Assembly: GCA_036733345.1 (NCBI GenBank)
Contig: DAINAR010000003.1
Location: forward strand, 59,424-123,423
Length of the DNA: 64,000 nt
Direction: 5' to 3'
DNA from: JAFGMQ01 sp036733345
GTDB lineage: Bacteria > Desulfobacterota > DSM-4660 > Desulfatiglandales > Desulfatiglandaceae
The notes under the pieces were generated by a model that had not been told where the DNA came from, did not search any database, and saw nothing but the letters and a program-made list of their open reading frames with translations. Positions 1 to 8,865 of this stretch are shown here, in pieces. Both the position numbers and the translations under genes were made by a program. Numbering within the stretch: position 1 is the first letter of the stretch; each line of letters opens with the position of its first letter.

Positions 1-187
1 GAAAAAAATTCTGTAGAGGATCTCTGGATGGTCATGGAGCGCAAGGCCTTTATCAAAATCTATCATAATTATCTCCCATTGTTTCCTGCTGTCTGGAGTA
101 GATCAAGATCGGGATATTGATATACAAACAATAATTTTCAAATAACAGATTTTTAAAAACAGTGAAAGCCCATTTTCAGGAATAATA

Positions 188-616
188 TCAGAAAACTTCC
201 CAATCCTCTATATCTCCGATGACTGCATTGAATATTGGATGGGGTTTGATGGTTTTGGTTTTATTCAGCTTTATATATAATTCAGTGTTTCTTTGTTTAA
301 GCTTGCCGAGCAGGTGTAGGAATTCATATTCCAATTGTCCGGTTGTTACAGGAATTCTGTCATCAAATGCTGAATTAGTAATTTTACTTCTGTCAAAGTG
401 ATAGCCTCGTTTGTCAGCTTCATCAGCTATATGTTTTAAGTATGCGGCGATAGCTCCGACCGGATTTATTGCAGCTTTAAAACGTATTAACTGGGGATGA
501 TTTCTGTATCCTCTGGTATTTCCCTGCAGGACTTTCTGTGCCAAAAGACCCTCCCTCCAGAGTGCGACCAGTCCCCTGGAATCTAAATTGCACGGATGAA
601 TTGACCAGAGCCTCAT
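188..616 (-). CDS. Pyrimidine dimer DNA glycosylase (T4 endonuclease V-like)
   Basis: The 142-residue protein begins MRLWSIHP and continues through LVALWREGLLAQKVLQG and a GYRNHPQL stretch. This N-terminal pattern is typical of the Pyr_excise family, whose members cut the glycosyl bond at UV-induced cyclobutane dimers and start base excision repair. The length fits a complete single-domain protein. The ATG is preceded by an AGGA-type ribosome site. It stands alone, in the same orientation as the downstream flavin reductase but separated from it. The family call rests on the N-terminal motif. The substrate is inferred from the family and was not tested. Confidence 0.82.
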   Translation of the reverse strand: MRLWSIHPCNLDSRGLVALWREGLLAQKVLQGNTRGYRNHPQLIRFKAAINPVGAIAAYLKHIADEADKRGYHFDRSKITNSAFDDRIPVTTGQLEYEFLHLLGKLKQRNTELYIKLNKTKTIKPHPIFNAVIGDIEDWEVF

Positions 617-671
617 GCTTTTTCCTGATATAACTCCAGGTTAAAATTCATATTTAAGGCCCTCGTATTCC

Positions 672-1277
672 TCAATTTGTTTCGCTTTCAATGACAGAAC
701 GAATACTGCAATACCTGTTGGCGCTGAGCCTGCCGAGGACATCCAGGCCGAACCAGTCAATTTCTTTCTGGTTCTTCAATAAATTATCCTGCACATGAAC
801 AAGCTGTACCCGTCCAAGAATCAAATTACCTGCATCAGGACCTTCACTCACAGTGACAATTTGTTCAAGGGTACATTCAAATGAAATCCTGGCCTCCTGG
901 ACTCTGAAAGGTTTTATCTTTTTTGAGGGAATCCAGTGGATACCCTTTATTGAATCCTTATCGCTTCCATAAGGCAATGGCCTGGCTGAGAACTCCATGA
1001 CGGAAAGGAGATCTACCGAAACAATGTTTATGACAAACTCAGGAACCTTTCGGATGTTTATCGCTGTATCTTTCATTGATCCATCTGAACGGTTGACCAG
1101 TGAGAAGGCAAGGACAGGAGGCGACCACGATACTCCTGTGAAAAAACTGAATGGGGCCAGATTTGTCTGGCCGTCCGTATTAATGGTGGATACCCACGCT
1201 ATAGGTCTGGGTATTATCGAACTTGTAATGAAATCATGAGCGTCTCTTGGTTTAAAATCTTTCAAGTCAATTTCCAT
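672..1277 (-). CDS. Flavin reductase family protein (FMN-binding split barrel)
   Basis: The 201-residue protein has the flavin-reductase/flavoredoxin pattern: an early SSIIPRPIAWVSTI segment, then NLAPFSFFTGVSWSPPVLAFSL, which forms the FMN phosphate and ring pocket of split-barrel flavoproteins. A DxLxGRVQLVHV-type strand lies near the C terminus. Relatives reduce free flavin or carry FMN as electron-transfer flavoredoxins in sulfate reducers. A GGAG ribosome site precedes the ATG. There is no partner monooxygenase nearby, so a flavoredoxin-like electron carrier is as likely as an FMN reductase. The fold is confident and the physiological donor and acceptor are unknown. Confidence 0.85.
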   Translation of the reverse strand: MEIDLKDFKPRDAHDFITSSIIPRPIAWVSTINTDGQTNLAPFSFFTGVSWSPPVLAFSLVNRSDGSMKDTAINIRKVPEFVINIVSVDLLSVMEFSARPLPYGSDKDSIKGIHWIPSKKIKPFRVQEARISFECTLEQIVTVSEGPDAGNLILGRVQLVHVQDNLLKNQKEIDWFGLDVLGRLSANRYCSIRSVIESETN

Positions 1278-1344
1278 AGCTGAAAAACTCCTGGTTAGGT
1301 TCGGTTAGGAAAAAATATTGAATACAGTAGCGGGATTTTTCTGA

Positions 1345-1839
1345 TTAGGGAAAATAACATTCAAATCGTTGTTCCTTTACTTGAGTTCCCCACTGGCTTC
1401 CTTTATGTTCCTCAACAAGATTGAAACCGGCCTTCTCATACAGATGCCTTGCTGCGCCGAGCCCCTCAAATGTCCATAAATAAGCCTTTTTATACCCTTT
1501 ATCCCTGCAAAAATTCATGGCGGTTTTTATGAGAAGGTTACCTGCTCCCTTTCCCTGCAGCGCCTCAGAGATTATAAACCAGCGTAGATGTGCACCGTCA
1601 TTTTCCGCATGAATGCCGTCAATACAAATAGATCCTTCTATGCGGCCGTTTGCCGAAACAGTCCAGAACCCATCCCGGTTTTCATCAAAACGCCTAAGAA
1701 AATCAGAGAGTTCATTAGCGACCTTGGCTTCAAAAAAGAGCCCGAATCCCCAGTGGTTATAGTAATAATCGCCATGGAGTTCAGCAACACGTCCTAATGA
1801 TCCGGGTATATAACCCCTGACTATTTTGATATCTGACAT
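1345..1839 (-). CDS. GNAT family N-acetyltransferase
   Basis: This 164-residue single-domain protein has the GNAT core. The acetyl-CoA loop is of the Q/RxxGxG/A kind (LQGKGAGNLLI, about residues 95-105), followed by a DKGYKKAYLWT strand and the typical LYEKAGF C-terminal motif. The N-terminal half (YIPGSLGRVAELHGDYYYNHWGFGLFFEAKVA) resembles the GNAT domain found in MarR-GNAT proteins, but no winged helix is attached. The substrate cannot be read from sequence. It lies between the flavin reductase and the CHASE2 kinase with no clear operon link. Confidence 0.82.
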   Translation of the reverse strand: MSDIKIVRGYIPGSLGRVAELHGDYYYNHWGFGLFFEAKVANELSDFLRRFDENRDGFWTVSANGRIEGSICIDGIHAENDGAHLRWFIISEALQGKGAGNLLIKTAMNFCRDKGYKKAYLWTFEGLGAARHLYEKAGFNLVEEHKGSQWGTQVKEQRFECYFP

Positions 1840-1892
1840 CTTAATACATGCTTCATTACAATAATTTATTTTTTATATGTTTGTTTCCAGTA

Positions 1893-4814
1893 TCAATCCA
1901 GAATCTCACGAACTTTAACAGCTATATCTTTTAACAGGAATGGTTTTTGAATGAATTTTATGTCCTGGTCCGATATGCCCTGGTGCGAGATAAGCTCTTC
2001 AGAGTAGCCCGACATGAAAAGGTATTTCATTTTGGGCCGAAGCTCCTTAATCCTGTTGGACAATGCCCGTCCGTTCATTCTGGGCATTACTACATCTGTG
2101 ATAAGCAGATGAATTTCGGATTTGTTTCCTTCTGCTATGCGGACAGCATCTTCCGGTGTGCCTGCCGCCAAAACCGAATAGCCGAGCTTCTGTAGCATAA
2201 TGACACTCATTTCAAGAGCGGTCGGATCATCATCAACTATCAGTAATGTTTCACCACGGCTTCGAAGAATTTCATCATTGAATTCTGATCTTAAACTTTC
2301 AGGTTTAACTTCATTCATTGGAATGAAGATCTTAAAGGTGGTTCCCTTTCCCGATTCGCTGTTAACATTTATGAATCCTTTGTTCTGCTTCACAATGCCA
2401 TAAACAGTTGCCAGCCCCATGCCGGTTCCCTTCCCAACATCTTTGGTTGTGAAAAATGGTTCAAAGATATGGTCCAGAGTCTGTTTGTCCATACCGCAGC
2501 CATTATCGCTTACGGAAAGGAGTACATAATTCCCGGGCATAACTTCAGCTTTGGAGCTACAATAAGATTCATCCAGATAAACTGCATCAGTTTCAATAGT
2601 AATTCTTCCGAAATCTGAAATGGCATCTCTGGCATTGATACACAGATTGACCAGAATCTGGTCGAATTGACTGGGGTCCATCATTACTGTGCATGGTTTT
2701 TCGCCTGGAAACCATTTCAATTCAATATTTTTTTGAATCAGCTTCCGTATCATTTTCAGAATGTTTTCAACGGCCTCATTTAAATCAAATACAATGGGTT
2801 CAATTTTCTGTTTGCTGGCAAAGGCCAGTAATTGACGTGTTAGTTTACTCGAAAGCTGTGCTGCTTCCATAATCCTGTCAAGATTATTGCGTCGCGGATC
2901 TTCAGAACTCATTTCCTGCATTTCAAGCTCTGCGTATCCCATGATTGCACCGAGCATGTTATTGAAATCGTGGGCGACACCTCCTGCAAGTATACCTACT
3001 GCCTCGAGCTTCTGTGACTGGTGAAGCTGCCATTGCAGTTTTTCCTTTTCTTTTTCAGCCTCTTTGCGTTCAGTAATATCAAAAAAACTTACGATGATGC
3101 CTTTCCCGATCAACCTGCTGCTGATAATCATGGCACGATAGGTGCCATCCTTGCAGAGTACACGGGATTCTGATGATTCCAGATTGGAATCATCTTTTAC
3201 AGGGCTTTCCGTACCTGGCCTCCATTCTGATGTCTTCTGTTTTCTGGAATAAGGGTCCGGGAAGGAAAGGTGCCATGCATGCTCAAGGGCGGGCAGATCG
3301 TGGGTTGTATATCCCATGGATTGTGTCAGGCGGTCATTTACATCGAGTATTTTTCCATCCATGGAAATATGACACATTGGAATCGGGGCTTTTTTAAAGA
3401 GTATGCGGAAACGTTTTTCACTCTCTTTTAATGCCCTTTTCTCCTTTTTGTATTCGGAACGGTATTTCAGGATGGTCAGGAATATGTAATTGCAGATAAC
3501 AGATGCAATTGGAAAGGAGGTCCCGATAAACAGACCGGTGCGGAAAAAAACCTGTTGAGTAGCCAGCCAAAGCCCGGTGATGAGGAAAAAAGTTAAAATC
3601 AGGCTGAATGGACCGCTTCTGAAGCCGATAAGCAGGCTTAGTAACACCCCGGGCAAGAGAATAAACAGCAGCAGTACAAGGCCGTTGCTGTAGGGAGGCA
3701 GGCTGATGAATTCACCACTCAACAGGTTATCGGCAACGGTGACGTGTGCCTCAATACCGGGGTACGTGGGGTCAAAAGGGGTTGTATGTAATTCTCTTAA
3801 TCCTGCTGCTGAAGAGCCTACAAAAGCTATTCTTCCCTCCAGTTGTTCAGACGAAACCCTGTTGGCCATAATATCTGCTGCCGATATGTATTCATAGCTT
3901 CTCTTGGGCCCCCTGAATTTGATAAGCAACCGGCTATGCGCATCAACAGGGATGGTAGTCCCACTGTAGCTGATTGACTGAAGTGATTTCCCTGTTTTTT
4001 TAAGGAGGAGGTTGTCATTTCCCTGTAATTTTAGAACGGTGGCAAGAGCGAGGCTGGCATAGAACTCGCCGCCGTACCCGATGAGAAGGGGCAGCCTTCT
4101 GAGCATGCCGTCGGGGTCCGGGCTGAAATTACAGAAACCTGAGGCGTCAACCCTTTCTGAAAGTACTTTTAGATTGCACAGGACAGAACTTCCTTCAGGA
4201 ATCCCGGTGCTGTCTCCCTGAACTGTTGAATCCTGCAAAAGGGATGTTTTGACCGGATGAAGAGCGCATTGATCCGAGCTTTTTTGAAGACTGTTGAAAT
4301 GGAACTGATTGCCCAGGACAAAGGGCCCCTTTGAGAGTGATTCAGCAAGGATCAGGTCGTTGTCTCTTAATTCATCGGGAAGCCGGTCAAATTTTATATC
4401 AAGTTCATATGCATCTTTAAGATCTTTCAGAAGCCGTCCCGCAGATGTCCGGTCGGGTTCTGAGAAAATCATGTCAAGACCAATGACAGCCGGCTCCATG
4501 AGGGCAATTTTATTAAATAATTCGGCTACTCGGTACCTGGGCCAGGGCCACTGGCCGTAACGATTCAGGCTTTTTTCATCTATATCAATGATTAAAAATC
4601 TTGTACTTGCGTAATTGTCGGGAAAATTTTTCAGAAGCAGGTCGTAGTTTATAAAGTCAATCCTCTGCAGCAGGGATGGCTTAACTGCAAAGAAAGCTGC
4701 AAAAAACAGGGTGAAAATAAGCCCGAAGAGAATTATTCGGAGCTTTTCAGTCCTGCCTGCTGAGATAGAATTGCTGGAATCAAACGCTGGAATTCTTATC
4801 GACTCTGTTTTCAT
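1893..4814 (-). CDS. CHASE2-PAS hybrid sensor histidine kinase/response regulator
   Basis: The 973-residue protein starts with a transmembrane helix (about 25-48), then a CHASE2 extracytoplasmic sensor with the signature stretches DIDEKSLNRYGQWPWPR and VIGLDMIFSEPD. Three membrane helices follow (about 375-450), then a PAS domain (about 465-590) and a HisKA domain whose phospho-acceptor His lies in GGVAHDFNNMLG. The ATPase domain has N, G1 and G2 boxes (NLCINARDAI, DNGCGMD, GKGTGMGLATVYG). The C-terminal receiver has the VDDD acid cluster, phospho-Asp in TDVVMP, and FIQKPF. It is a self-contained hybrid kinase. It is the last gene of an apparent FecR/OmpA/CHASE2 operon, suggesting envelope sensing. 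Confidence 0.93.
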   Translation of the reverse strand: MKTESIRIPAFDSSNSISAGRTEKLRIILFGLIFTLFFAAFFAVKPSLLQRIDFINYDLLLKNFPDNYASTRFLIIDIDEKSLNRYGQWPWPRYRVAELFNKIALMEPAVIGLDMIFSEPDRTSAGRLLKDLKDAYELDIKFDRLPDELRDNDLILAESLSKGPFVLGNQFHFNSLQKSSDQCALHPVKTSLLQDSTVQGDSTGIPEGSSVLCNLKVLSERVDASGFCNFSPDPDGMLRRLPLLIGYGGEFYASLALATVLKLQGNDNLLLKKTGKSLQSISYSGTTIPVDAHSRLLIKFRGPKRSYEYISAADIMANRVSSEQLEGRIAFVGSSAAGLRELHTTPFDPTYPGIEAHVTVADNLLSGEFISLPPYSNGLVLLLFILLPGVLLSLLIGFRSGPFSLILTFFLITGLWLATQQVFFRTGLFIGTSFPIASVICNYIFLTILKYRSEYKKEKRALKESEKRFRILFKKAPIPMCHISMDGKILDVNDRLTQSMGYTTHDLPALEHAWHLSFPDPYSRKQKTSEWRPGTESPVKDDSNLESSESRVLCKDGTYRAMIISSRLIGKGIIVSFFDITERKEAEKEKEKLQWQLHQSQKLEAVGILAGGVAHDFNNMLGAIMGYAELEMQEMSSEDPRRNNLDRIMEAAQLSSKLTRQLLAFASKQKIEPIVFDLNEAVENILKMIRKLIQKNIELKWFPGEKPCTVMMDPSQFDQILVNLCINARDAISDFGRITIETDAVYLDESYCSSKAEVMPGNYVLLSVSDNGCGMDKQTLDHIFEPFFTTKDVGKGTGMGLATVYGIVKQNKGFINVNSESGKGTTFKIFIPMNEVKPESLRSEFNDEILRSRGETLLIVDDDPTALEMSVIMLQKLGYSVLAAGTPEDAVRIAEGNKSEIHLLITDVVMPRMNGRALSNRIKELRPKMKYLFMSGYSEELISHQGISDQDIKFIQKPFLLKDIAVKVREILD

Positions 4815-4841
4815 GAAAACTTTGCTGTGACTGCCGGGCAG

Positions 4842-5444
4842 TTACTTTATAACCACCTCAACTCTTCTGTTTCTTGGTTCCGCAACATTATCATCTGTTT
4901 TTATAAGAGGATTCCCTTCACCGTGAGAAGTGACTGTGATGCTGGAAGAATCTGCCCCGTTTTCAAGAAGGATCCCGTACAGAACTTTTGCCCTTTCAAG
5001 CGACAGCCTGTAATTATAATCGTTCGAGCCGACCGTGTCAGTATGGCCGGAGATCACAATATCGCTGGAGCTCCTGTCCTGGATTGTCTGAATAATTTGA
5101 GGGAGAAGGGCCCTGGATTCATTTGTCAGTTCGTTTGAATCCTGGAGAAAATAGAGAATAAATTTTGCCGGCGGCAAAGGCTGAGCGGACAATGCATTGG
5201 AAAAGGCCCTGCGGATTTCTTCTTCAGTGAGAATTTTAACTTCACCCGGAGGTGCCATTCTGTCCGTTACCTGTACCGACTGATTAGGTTTATTCAGGAC
5301 CTGCATCCCGCCTTCGTTCTCCACTACAAGCTGCCCGACATGACCGTCAGGGTCGGGTATCAATACTACCATGCTTCTGGTTCCGCATCCTGCCTGAAAC
5401 AGTATAAAAAATAAACCGATTATTATGTAGGTAATATTTTTCAT
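4842..5444 (-). CDS. OmpA-family peptidoglycan-binding lipoprotein
   Basis: This 200-residue protein begins with a lipoprotein signal ending in a lipobox (LFQAGC, about residues 15-20), so it should be lipidated and envelope-anchored. The C-terminal half is an OmpA-like domain: SDIVISGHTDTVGSNDYNYRLSLERAKVLY followed by GEGNPLIKTDDNVAEPRNRRVEVVI, which contains the conserved Asp and Arg that bind diaminopimelate in peptidoglycan. A GAGG ribosome site precedes the ATG. It lies 27 bp upstream of the CHASE2 kinase and about 80 bp downstream of the FecR-domain gene, all on one strand, so co-transcription is likely. Confidence 0.9.
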   Translation of the reverse strand: MKNITYIIIGLFFILFQAGCGTRSMVVLIPDPDGHVGQLVVENEGGMQVLNKPNQSVQVTDRMAPPGEVKILTEEEIRRAFSNALSAQPLPPAKFILYFLQDSNELTNESRALLPQIIQTIQDRSSSDIVISGHTDTVGSNDYNYRLSLERAKVLYGILLENGADSSSITVTSHGEGNPLIKTDDNVAEPRNRRVEVVIK

Positions 5445-5523
5445 ATTTGCCTCGTTGAGCCTGGATTAGCTGAAAAATAAACCGGTAATTGCCGCCGCAG
5501 ATTGCAGGCTGGATGATTGTGGG

Positions 5524-5970
5524 TCAGTAGCCTTCAACCTTGACAAGAAACTGTGTGCCGCGCAAAGCTATTGTTGCATCAGGAGTATGAAATTTAACCG
5601 ATTCGGGCGACTGCCGGCCTATGATGCCTGACAGGTATGAGGCTGTTCCCTTAAGCATACGCGTAATCATAGACAGTATGCCTTTTTCAGGGGCAAAAAC
5701 ATATTCTTCAATTGCTATTTCGCTTTCAGGACCCATTGACAGGATCGTATTATCTTCGAAAATAATTCCAACCGAGCTGTCCGTACCGGTCCGTATGATA
5801 TCTTTCTGAAAAAGGCTGTCACCGGTATTCAGGCTGATTTCTTTGCCGTTTCGCATTACAGCAATATCGCCGCTGGATGTCTTAATTTTTCCTATTGATG
5901 GTTCTTCGGCTGCTGAAAGGAACGGAGGCAGAATCACCATTGCAAGAAAGAGGATTAAGAGTCTTTTCAT
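5524..5970 (-). CDS. FecR-domain periplasmic protein
   Basis: The protein is about 148 residues from the chosen start. I chose the ATG at 5970 because a strong GGAGGAAGG ribosome site lies just upstream. The longer reading frame begins 48 bases earlier. A hydrophobic signal peptide (KRLLILFLAMVILPPFLSAA) is followed by a FecR domain: GKIKTSSGDIAVMRNGKEISLNTGDSLFQKDIIRTG, then SSVGIIFEDNTILSMGPESEIAIEEYVF. It lacks the anti-sigma N-terminal region, so it is unlikely to be a FecR sigma regulator and is more likely a secreted sensor or scaffold. FecR, OmpA and CHASE2 genes together form a recurring combination in this phylum (family knowledge). The exact role is unknown. Confidence 0.85.
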   Translation of the reverse strand: MKRLLILFLAMVILPPFLSAAEEPSIGKIKTSSGDIAVMRNGKEISLNTGDSLFQKDIIRTGTDSSVGIIFEDNTILSMGPESEIAIEEYVFAPEKGILSMITRMLKGTASYLSGIIGRQSPESVKFHTPDATIALRGTQFLVKVEGY

Positions 5971-6206
5971 AGTGGCCTTCCTCCTAACAATATGGGGTGT
6001 TTGTATATTTTCACCCATGGTTTCTTATTTTAACTGAAATCTGGAAATACCTTCTTTCAAAACGGATTTTTTCTTCAAAATAGACTATATAAAAACAAGG
6101 ATATTTTCTCAACAGAATAATCTGATTGGATTTAAGCAAAAGATATTTCCTGGTATTTTAAATAGTTGTGTCATTATAATAGAGACGTTAATAAATTACA
6201 GGGACA

Positions 6207-7697
6207 CTATCGGCGCCGGGATCCTCCTAAAATGCCTCCGAGCAGTCCTCGGAATATCTGCCTGCCGATCTGATTGCCGACTGTTCTGGCTGCCTGCTTG
6301 GCAAGTGTTTCAGCCATACCCTGCCTGCGTTTTGTACCCCACATCCACTCACTGAATTTGCCTCTGCTTTCAGACGGTTTTCTCTCCTCAGCCTGATTTG
6401 CTTCCGACTCGGCTTCCTGTTTCTCCGTGGTCCGCCGACCAAGTATCTCATAGGCTGATTCACGGTTTACAGGAAAGTCATACTTGCCGCTTATGGGGCT
6501 CCGCATACGAACGGTTGTTCGTTCTTCAGGCGTGATTGCTCCCATACGGCAGCGCGGCGGGCAGATCATGGTTCGTTCTACCGGCATGGGGATGCCTTTT
6601 TCCTGAAGTGTTGAAACCAGCGCCTCTCCGACGCCGAGCTGTGATATTGCTTCGGCAACACTGAATTTCGGGTTTGAAACAAATGTTTCAGCAGCAGTTT
6701 TAACCGCCTTCTGATCGCGAGGGGTATAGGCCCTCAGTGCGTGCTGTATCCGGTTGCCGAGCTGACCCAGGATTTCATTGGGGATATCATCCGGGAATTG
6801 AGAACAGAAGTATATCCCAACTCCCTTTGAGCGGATAATACGAACGACCTGCTCTACTCTCTGGCGAAGAATTGCAGGAGCATCTTCAAACAGCAGGTGG
6901 GCTTCATCAAAGAAAAATACGAGTCTGGGTCTGTCAAGGTCGCCAACTTCAGGGAGATTTTCGAACAGCTCTGACAGCAGCCACAGAAGGAAACTTGAGT
7001 ATAATCGCGGCTTCAGGATGAGCTGGTCTGCAGCAAGAATGTTAATTATTCCGCGCCCGCTGAGGTCGGTCCGCATCAAATCATTAAGATCCAGTGCCGG
7101 CTCACCGAAAAAGGCTTCTCCGCCTTCACGTTCAAGTGATAAAAGTGCACGCTGAATTGCAGCGATGGACTGTGTACTTACCAGGCCATATTCAGCCGAG
7201 ATTTTTTTGCGGTTTTCAGCGACGAAGCTAAGAAGAGCACGAAGGTCATCAAGATCAAGCAGCAGAAGACCCTCATCGTCTGCCAGTTTGAAGGCGATTT
7301 CAAGGAGTCCGATCTGGGTATCATTTATTTCAAGGATCCTGCCCAGCAGGTTTGGACCTATTTCACTTACTGTAGTGCGTACAGGATGTCCGGAATTTCC
7401 GAACATATCCCAGAACAGGACAGGATTGGCTTCATTCGTATAACCACCAATGCCTATTTTTGCAACACGCTGCTGGATTTTTTCATTGGAAATACCAGCC
7501 ATTGCGAGTCCGGCGACATCGCCCTTTACGTCAGCCATAAATACCGGAACGCCAAGACGGGAGAAGCCTTCTGCCAGCACCAGGAGTGAAATTGTTTTAC
7601 CAGTACCGGTGGCCCCGGCAATCAAACCATGGCGGTTCCCATATTTGGCGAGCAGATTAACAGGCATCTCGCCTTTTCCGACAAGTATCCGGCTCAT
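6207..7697 (-). CDS. HerA-like helicase/ATPase (DUF853, YjgR type)
   Basis: The start is set at 7697 because GAGGAGGC lies just upstream of that ATG; the frame opens 30 bases earlier. The 496-residue protein has a Walker A motif GATGTGKT near residue 30, PVFMADVKGDVAGLA, a Walker B motif with glutamate (LVFFFDEAHLLF, about 265-276) and a KGVGIYFCSQFP sensor segment with an arginine-finger-like region after it. This is the DUF853 branch of FtsK/HerA ATPases. The C-terminal 60 residues are Arg/Gly rich (GGILGGSRRR), as in many members. These proteins are presumed hexameric DNA translocases, but no nuclease partner (NurA) is adjacent. Confidence 0.9.
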   Translation of the reverse strand: MSRILVGKGEMPVNLLAKYGNRHGLIAGATGTGKTISLLVLAEGFSRLGVPVFMADVKGDVAGLAMAGISNEKIQQRVAKIGIGGYTNEANPVLFWDMFGNSGHPVRTTVSEIGPNLLGRILEINDTQIGLLEIAFKLADDEGLLLLDLDDLRALLSFVAENRKKISAEYGLVSTQSIAAIQRALLSLEREGGEAFFGEPALDLNDLMRTDLSGRGIINILAADQLILKPRLYSSFLLWLLSELFENLPEVGDLDRPRLVFFFDEAHLLFEDAPAILRQRVEQVVRIIRSKGVGIYFCSQFPDDIPNEILGQLGNRIQHALRAYTPRDQKAVKTAAETFVSNPKFSVAEAISQLGVGEALVSTLQEKGIPMPVERTMICPPRCRMGAITPEERTTVRMRSPISGKYDFPVNRESAYEILGRRTTEKQEAESEANQAEERKPSESRGKFSEWMWGTKRRQGMAETLAKQAARTVGNQIGRQIFRGLLGGILGGSRRR

Positions 7698-7747
7698 ACG
7701 CTGCCTCCTCTTAATGAATGCAGGCATTATCGCTCTGCTGCAGAAAT

Positions 7748-7810
7748 ATTACGCTCTTTATTAATAAACTAAAAGAAAAAACAGAATGAACGACATGAGG
7801 CATGATGATT
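7748..7810 (+). repeat. Dispersed intergenic repeat, copy A (short)
   Basis: This segment contains the core AACTAAAAGAAAAAA-CAGAATGAA, shared with copies near 8630, 16220, 20760 and 25210. It has the same upstream TTATTAATAAACT context and then diverges after about 60 bases. It fills the gap between the start of the HerA-like gene and the 3' end of the DUF488 gene. It appears to be a truncated member of the family. Confidence 0.6.
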
Positions 7811-8204
7811 ATAATACTCTTTCAATCTTAGCCCCTCTTTCGGCCAACAGCTCCCTCAGTATGGACCTGTGACACCGTTCCTCATTCTCGCAGTAACATC
7901 CCACAGAGAAATCTGCCTGGTGAGACAGTGCGGCAAGCAGGTCAAGAATTCTGCTCTTGTCAGGATCTGCCATCTCGGCCCTGTATTTCCTGACAAATAC
8001 CGCCCAGTCCTTATCGGATTCAGCAGTTTTTCCAAGTTTCATGAGCTCAGCAGAAGGAGCTATGTTAGGAAGCCACACATCATACCAGTTCCGTGATGCA
8101 TACTCGGTCCTGGGTACACCGCGTGGCGGACGCCTCACTGTTCCTATGCGCGTTCCTTCTTTTGCTGATCTTTCTGTTCCCAGACGCACAATTCGGATTG
8201 CCAT
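7809..8204 (-). CDS. DUF488 domain-containing protein
   Basis: This 131-residue protein has the DUF488 pattern: MAIRIVRLGTERSAKEGTRIGTVRRPPRGVP, NWYDVWLPNIAPSAELM, FVRKYRAEMADPDKSRILDLLAALSH and the C-terminal CYCENEERCHRSILRELLAERGA motif. The last motif, with its closely spaced Cys and His, is the most conserved part of the family. The function of DUF488 is not established; some authors suggest a link to nucleic-acid or stress functions. A GAGAGG ribosome site precedes the ATG. It is flanked by two copies of the dispersed repeat. Confidence 0.82.
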   Translation of the reverse strand: MAIRIVRLGTERSAKEGTRIGTVRRPPRGVPRTEYASRNWYDVWLPNIAPSAELMKLGKTAESDKDWAVFVRKYRAEMADPDKSRILDLLAALSHQADFSVGCYCENEERCHRSILRELLAERGAKIERVL

Positions 8205-8267
8205 GATATGCCTCTCAAGCTTAATTATAATGCTTCTCTATATATTTTTTATCAGCTTGCTATTATG

Positions 8268-8615
8268 TCAATGGGGCATTGTCTGGCAGTTTACTGAAAG
8301 CATATTTATTGCCTTTTCCAATGCACGATTGAATTCTTCCAGCCGGTTCATCATCAGGAAGTGATCCGCATCTTTCAGAACAATGGCATCAAAGGAAAAC
8401 ATGTGCCGCCGGTTTGCCTCATAGTTAACAGGCCACATATCTCCGTTCACCGTTATAACGGGGATGCGGAGCTTATCGAATATCCTGGCTGCTTCTCCTG
8501 TGATATACTGTGTCATCATCTCGTTCATCGCACTTAAGGCTACCGCAGATGGTGCGGCTGAGATATCCGAGAGTATCCACTTGCGGAGCTGAGGATCTGT
8601 TTTAGGTGAAATCAT
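8268..8615 (-). pseudogene. Alpha/beta hydrolase, C-terminal fragment
   Basis: The 115-residue frame matches only the last third of an alpha/beta hydrolase: a lid helix, the strand before the acid residue (KLRIPVITVNGDMWPVNYEANRR) and the catalytic-His region (FDAIVLKDADHFLMMNRLEEFNRALEKAI). The nucleophile elbow (GxSxG) and the oxyanion strand are missing. The sequence 5' of the frame is dispersed repeat copy B, not hydrolase. The simplest reading is a 5'-truncated gene whose front was lost when the repeat or a rearrangement landed there. It might still be translated, because a short ORF with a GGGG-type upstream site remains, but it cannot be a functional hydrolase. Confidence 0.65.
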
Positions 8616-8625
8616 TTCCCCTGCG

Positions 8626-8750
8626 AAATCTTATACGCTTAATATAAAAACTAAAAGAAAAAATCAAAAATGAATAACAATGGAATCAATCCACTCATGC
8701 GATAATGAATCGTTACAGGATCAGAATGCCAAATTCTGATTATGAGGGGG
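8626..8750 (+). repeat. Dispersed intergenic repeat, copy B
   Basis: It shares AAATCTTA(T/C)ACGCTT, then AACTAAAAGAAAAAATCA, AATGAATAACAATGGAATCAATCC, TCATGCGATAATGA and CTGATTATGA with the other copies, in the same order and strand. It abuts the truncated end of the hydrolase fragment at 8268-8615. The next 115 bases, up to the end of the HD-GYP gene, show no further feature. Confidence 0.7.
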
Positions 8751-8865
8751 CGATTGAAAAAATCATTTTTCCAAGTCAAAAATGGTAATTGAATCAAAAA
8801 GGGTTATCTGCCCAGGTGCTATCTCCTATATAAAAGAAAATTACAGGTAATGATGTATGAAATTA

